From: Paenibacillus rigui
Lineage (GTDB): Bacteria > Bacillota > Bacilli > Paenibacillales > NBRC-103111
DNA: 64,000 bases
Direction: 5' to 3'
Assembly (NCBI RefSeq): GCF_002234615.1
Contig: NZ_NMQW01000023.1
Coordinates: 62,001-126,000 of the forward strand
A model generated the notes under the pieces. It did no database searches, was not told the origin of the DNA, and was given only the letters and a program-made list of their open reading frames with translations. A program made the position numbers and the translations under genes. This document shows, in pieces, positions 62,824-64,000 of the stretch. Each line of letters starts with the position of its first letter. Position 1 is the stretch's first letter.

Positions 62824-64000
62824 TCATCCGCTCGGCAAGCGCAGCGTGAAGGTCGTGCCAGACCCCGGCTCGGAGGTGACTTCGATGGAGCCTCCCATCC
62901 GTTCGACGAGCTGTTTGGTTATCGTCAGCCCGAGCCCGCTGCGTTCCCGCCGGGAGAGGCGCGAAGCCTCTCCCGTATAAAACCGCTCCCATATATACGG
63001 GAGCTCGGCCGGGGGGATTCCCGCGCCCGTATCGGTAACGGACACCTCTACGGTGTCCCCCGCCGGGCGCGACTGCACTTCAATGCGCCCGCCCTCCGGT
63101 GTGTGGCGCAGGGCGTTGTCCAGCAGGTTGAACAGCACCTGCTTCAGCCGCTCCGGATCGCCTTGAACCGTGAGCCGAGCCTGATCTTGCTCCGGCTCCA
63201 GGATCCGGAAGGCGATCCCTTTCTCCTGCATGCGAAGCTGAAAGCCGTCGCCTACGGTTTCCACCAGCGAGGACCAGCGTATTTTGATCATTTGCAGCGA
63301 CATACGCCCGGATTCAATAGCTGATAAGTCCAGCATGGTGTTCAGCAGCCCGGTCAGGCGGTACAGCTCTTGATACGCGTAGTCCAAATACTTCCGCTGC
63401 TGCTCGGCGGGAACCATCCCTTCGAGAATGGCCTGGATGAAGCCTCGCACGGAGGTCAGAGGCGTCCGCAGCTCATGCGACACATTGCTGATCAGCTCTT
63501 TGCGCATCGCTTCTAACGCTTCGAGCTGTCCGGCCATCCGGTTAAAGGTCGCGGACAGCTGCCCGATCTCATCCCGGCCCGAGACGGGGATGCGTTCGGA
63601 GAAATCGCCCAGCCCGATCCGCGCGGCGGCCTGGTTCATGCGTACGAGCGGCTGCGATATTTTCCGGGAAATCCAATACAGAACGAGAGCGGCCGGAAAA
63701 GCGATGATGATTGCAACGAGCAGCACCAGTCTCGTCAGCTCCTTCAGCTGGAACTCCTGCACGGGCATATGGAGAAATAAGGCGCCGACAACCCGCCCGT
63801 CCTCCATCATCGGGACACCGACGGAGAGCAGCACTTGATCGTCTGTTTTTTTGAAAGGGCCGGTTGCGTGGATGCGCTGCCCGGAGAATACTTGCTCCAG
63901 CAGAGCAGGGTCCTTCAGCTCGCTTTTGCGGAGCAGGCGTTTGGCAGCGGCCTTCGTGTTTTTTTGCAGGAGGGAGCTGCCGTCCTCAGGCAGCAGCAGA
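62824..64000 (-). CDS. Sensor histidine kinase, N-terminus cut by window
   Basis: The frame stays open to the window edge, so the start lies beyond 64000; at least 392 residues are present. In order: part of an extracytoplasmic sensor (…VFSGQRIHATGPFKKTDDQVLLSVGVPMMEDGRVVG), a membrane helix (VLLVAIIIAFPAALVLYWI), HAMP (SQPLVRMNQAAARIGLGDFSERI), H-box ISNVSHELRTPLTSVRGF, N-box NLLDNALRHTP and G-boxes DTGAGIPP and GLGLTITKQLV. The partner response regulator is probably just outside the window. Confidence 0.93.
   Translation of the reverse strand, partial: LLLPEDGSSLLQKNTKAAAKRLLRKSELKDPALLEQVFSGQRIHATGPFKKTDDQVLLSVGVPMMEDGRVVGALFLHMPVQEFQLKELTRLVLLVAIIIAFPAALVLYWISRKISQPLVRMNQAAARIGLGDFSERIPVSGRDEIGQLSATFNRMAGQLEALEAMRKELISNVSHELRTPLTSVRGFIQAILEGMVPAEQQRKYLDYAYQELYRLTGLLNTMLDLSAIESGRMSLQMIKIRWSSLVETVGDGFQLRMQEKGIAFRILEPEQDQARLTVQGDPERLKQVLFNLLDNALRHTPEGGRIEVQSRPAGDTVEVSVTDTGAGIPPAELPYIWERFYTGEASRLSRRERSGLGLTITKQLVERMGGSIEVTSEPGSGTTFTLRLPSG

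Overview
The window reads as chromosomal DNA from a spore-forming Gram-positive rod of the Paenibacillus type. The support is a GerA-family germinant receptor operon with a sigma-G-like promoter, a CssRS secretion-stress two-component system, an RNase J, strong GGAGG ribosome sites, frequent TTG/GTG starts, and protein sequences closest to Bacillales families. No rRNA, tRNA, CRISPR array or prophage was seen. Both ends cut genes: cbiX on the left and a histidine kinase on the right.

Region 1 (1-9880) is an anaerobic (early cobalt insertion) cobalamin operon: cbiX, cbiJ/cobK, cbiC/cobH, cbiD, cbiET/cobL, cbiL/cobI, cbiF/cobM, cbiG and cbiA/cobB, then a nitroreductase and a strong terminator. 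cbiH is not in the window. Region 2 (9984-13680) is a minus-strand set (SDR, MdaB-like quinone reductase, SnoaL-like lipoprotein, MFS pump) divergent from a YodB/HxlR-type regulator, with a palindrome between them. Region 3 (13847-21615) holds aldose 1-epimerase, a Gfo/Idh/MocA dehydrogenase, an MFS exporter, an unknown secreted protein, cssRS and a DUF2935 protein. Region 4 (21725-25725) is the germination operon, in the order gerA, gerC, small membrane gene, gerB.

Region 5 (25898-29568) returns to metals: nikR, a cobalamin riboswitch with terminator, and the cobalt transporter cbiMNQO. Region 6 (29796-33847) has an MFS pump, a large secreted protein with SH3-like repeats and a GNAT. Region 7 (33850-37860) is a small graveyard of IS66 remnants: a tnpA::tnpC fusion, two TnpC tails in opposite orientation and the tail of a MazE-type antitoxin. 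It surrounds a nitroreductase/MmyB-type regulator pair. Region 8 (38052-43193) is a nickel-type ABC operon (nikABCDE) preceded by a GTGTTAC-N14-GTAACAC operator of NikR type, so nikR of region 5 probably controls it.

Region 9 (43259-55610) contains a ParM-like actin divergent from an M23 peptidase and a bactofilin, a polysaccharide deacetylase, a repeat-rich secreted protein, DinB/YfiT proteins, a SleB-like hydrolase, RNase J and an ABC exporter. Region 10 (55888-61951) is an L-rhamnose operon: fused aldolase/dehydrogenase, a sensory-rhodopsin-transducer-like protein, rhaA, rhaB and a DeoR regulator. Region 11 (62130-64000) has an EVE-domain protein and the partial kinase.

The most coherent story is cobalt/nickel handling: a His-tailed CbiX, NikR with a His tail, B12-riboswitch-controlled CbiMNQO and a NikR-boxed ABC importer. 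The most novel-looking signal is a 35-36 bp hairpin element present three times in intergenic DNA (17401, 20717, 62081).
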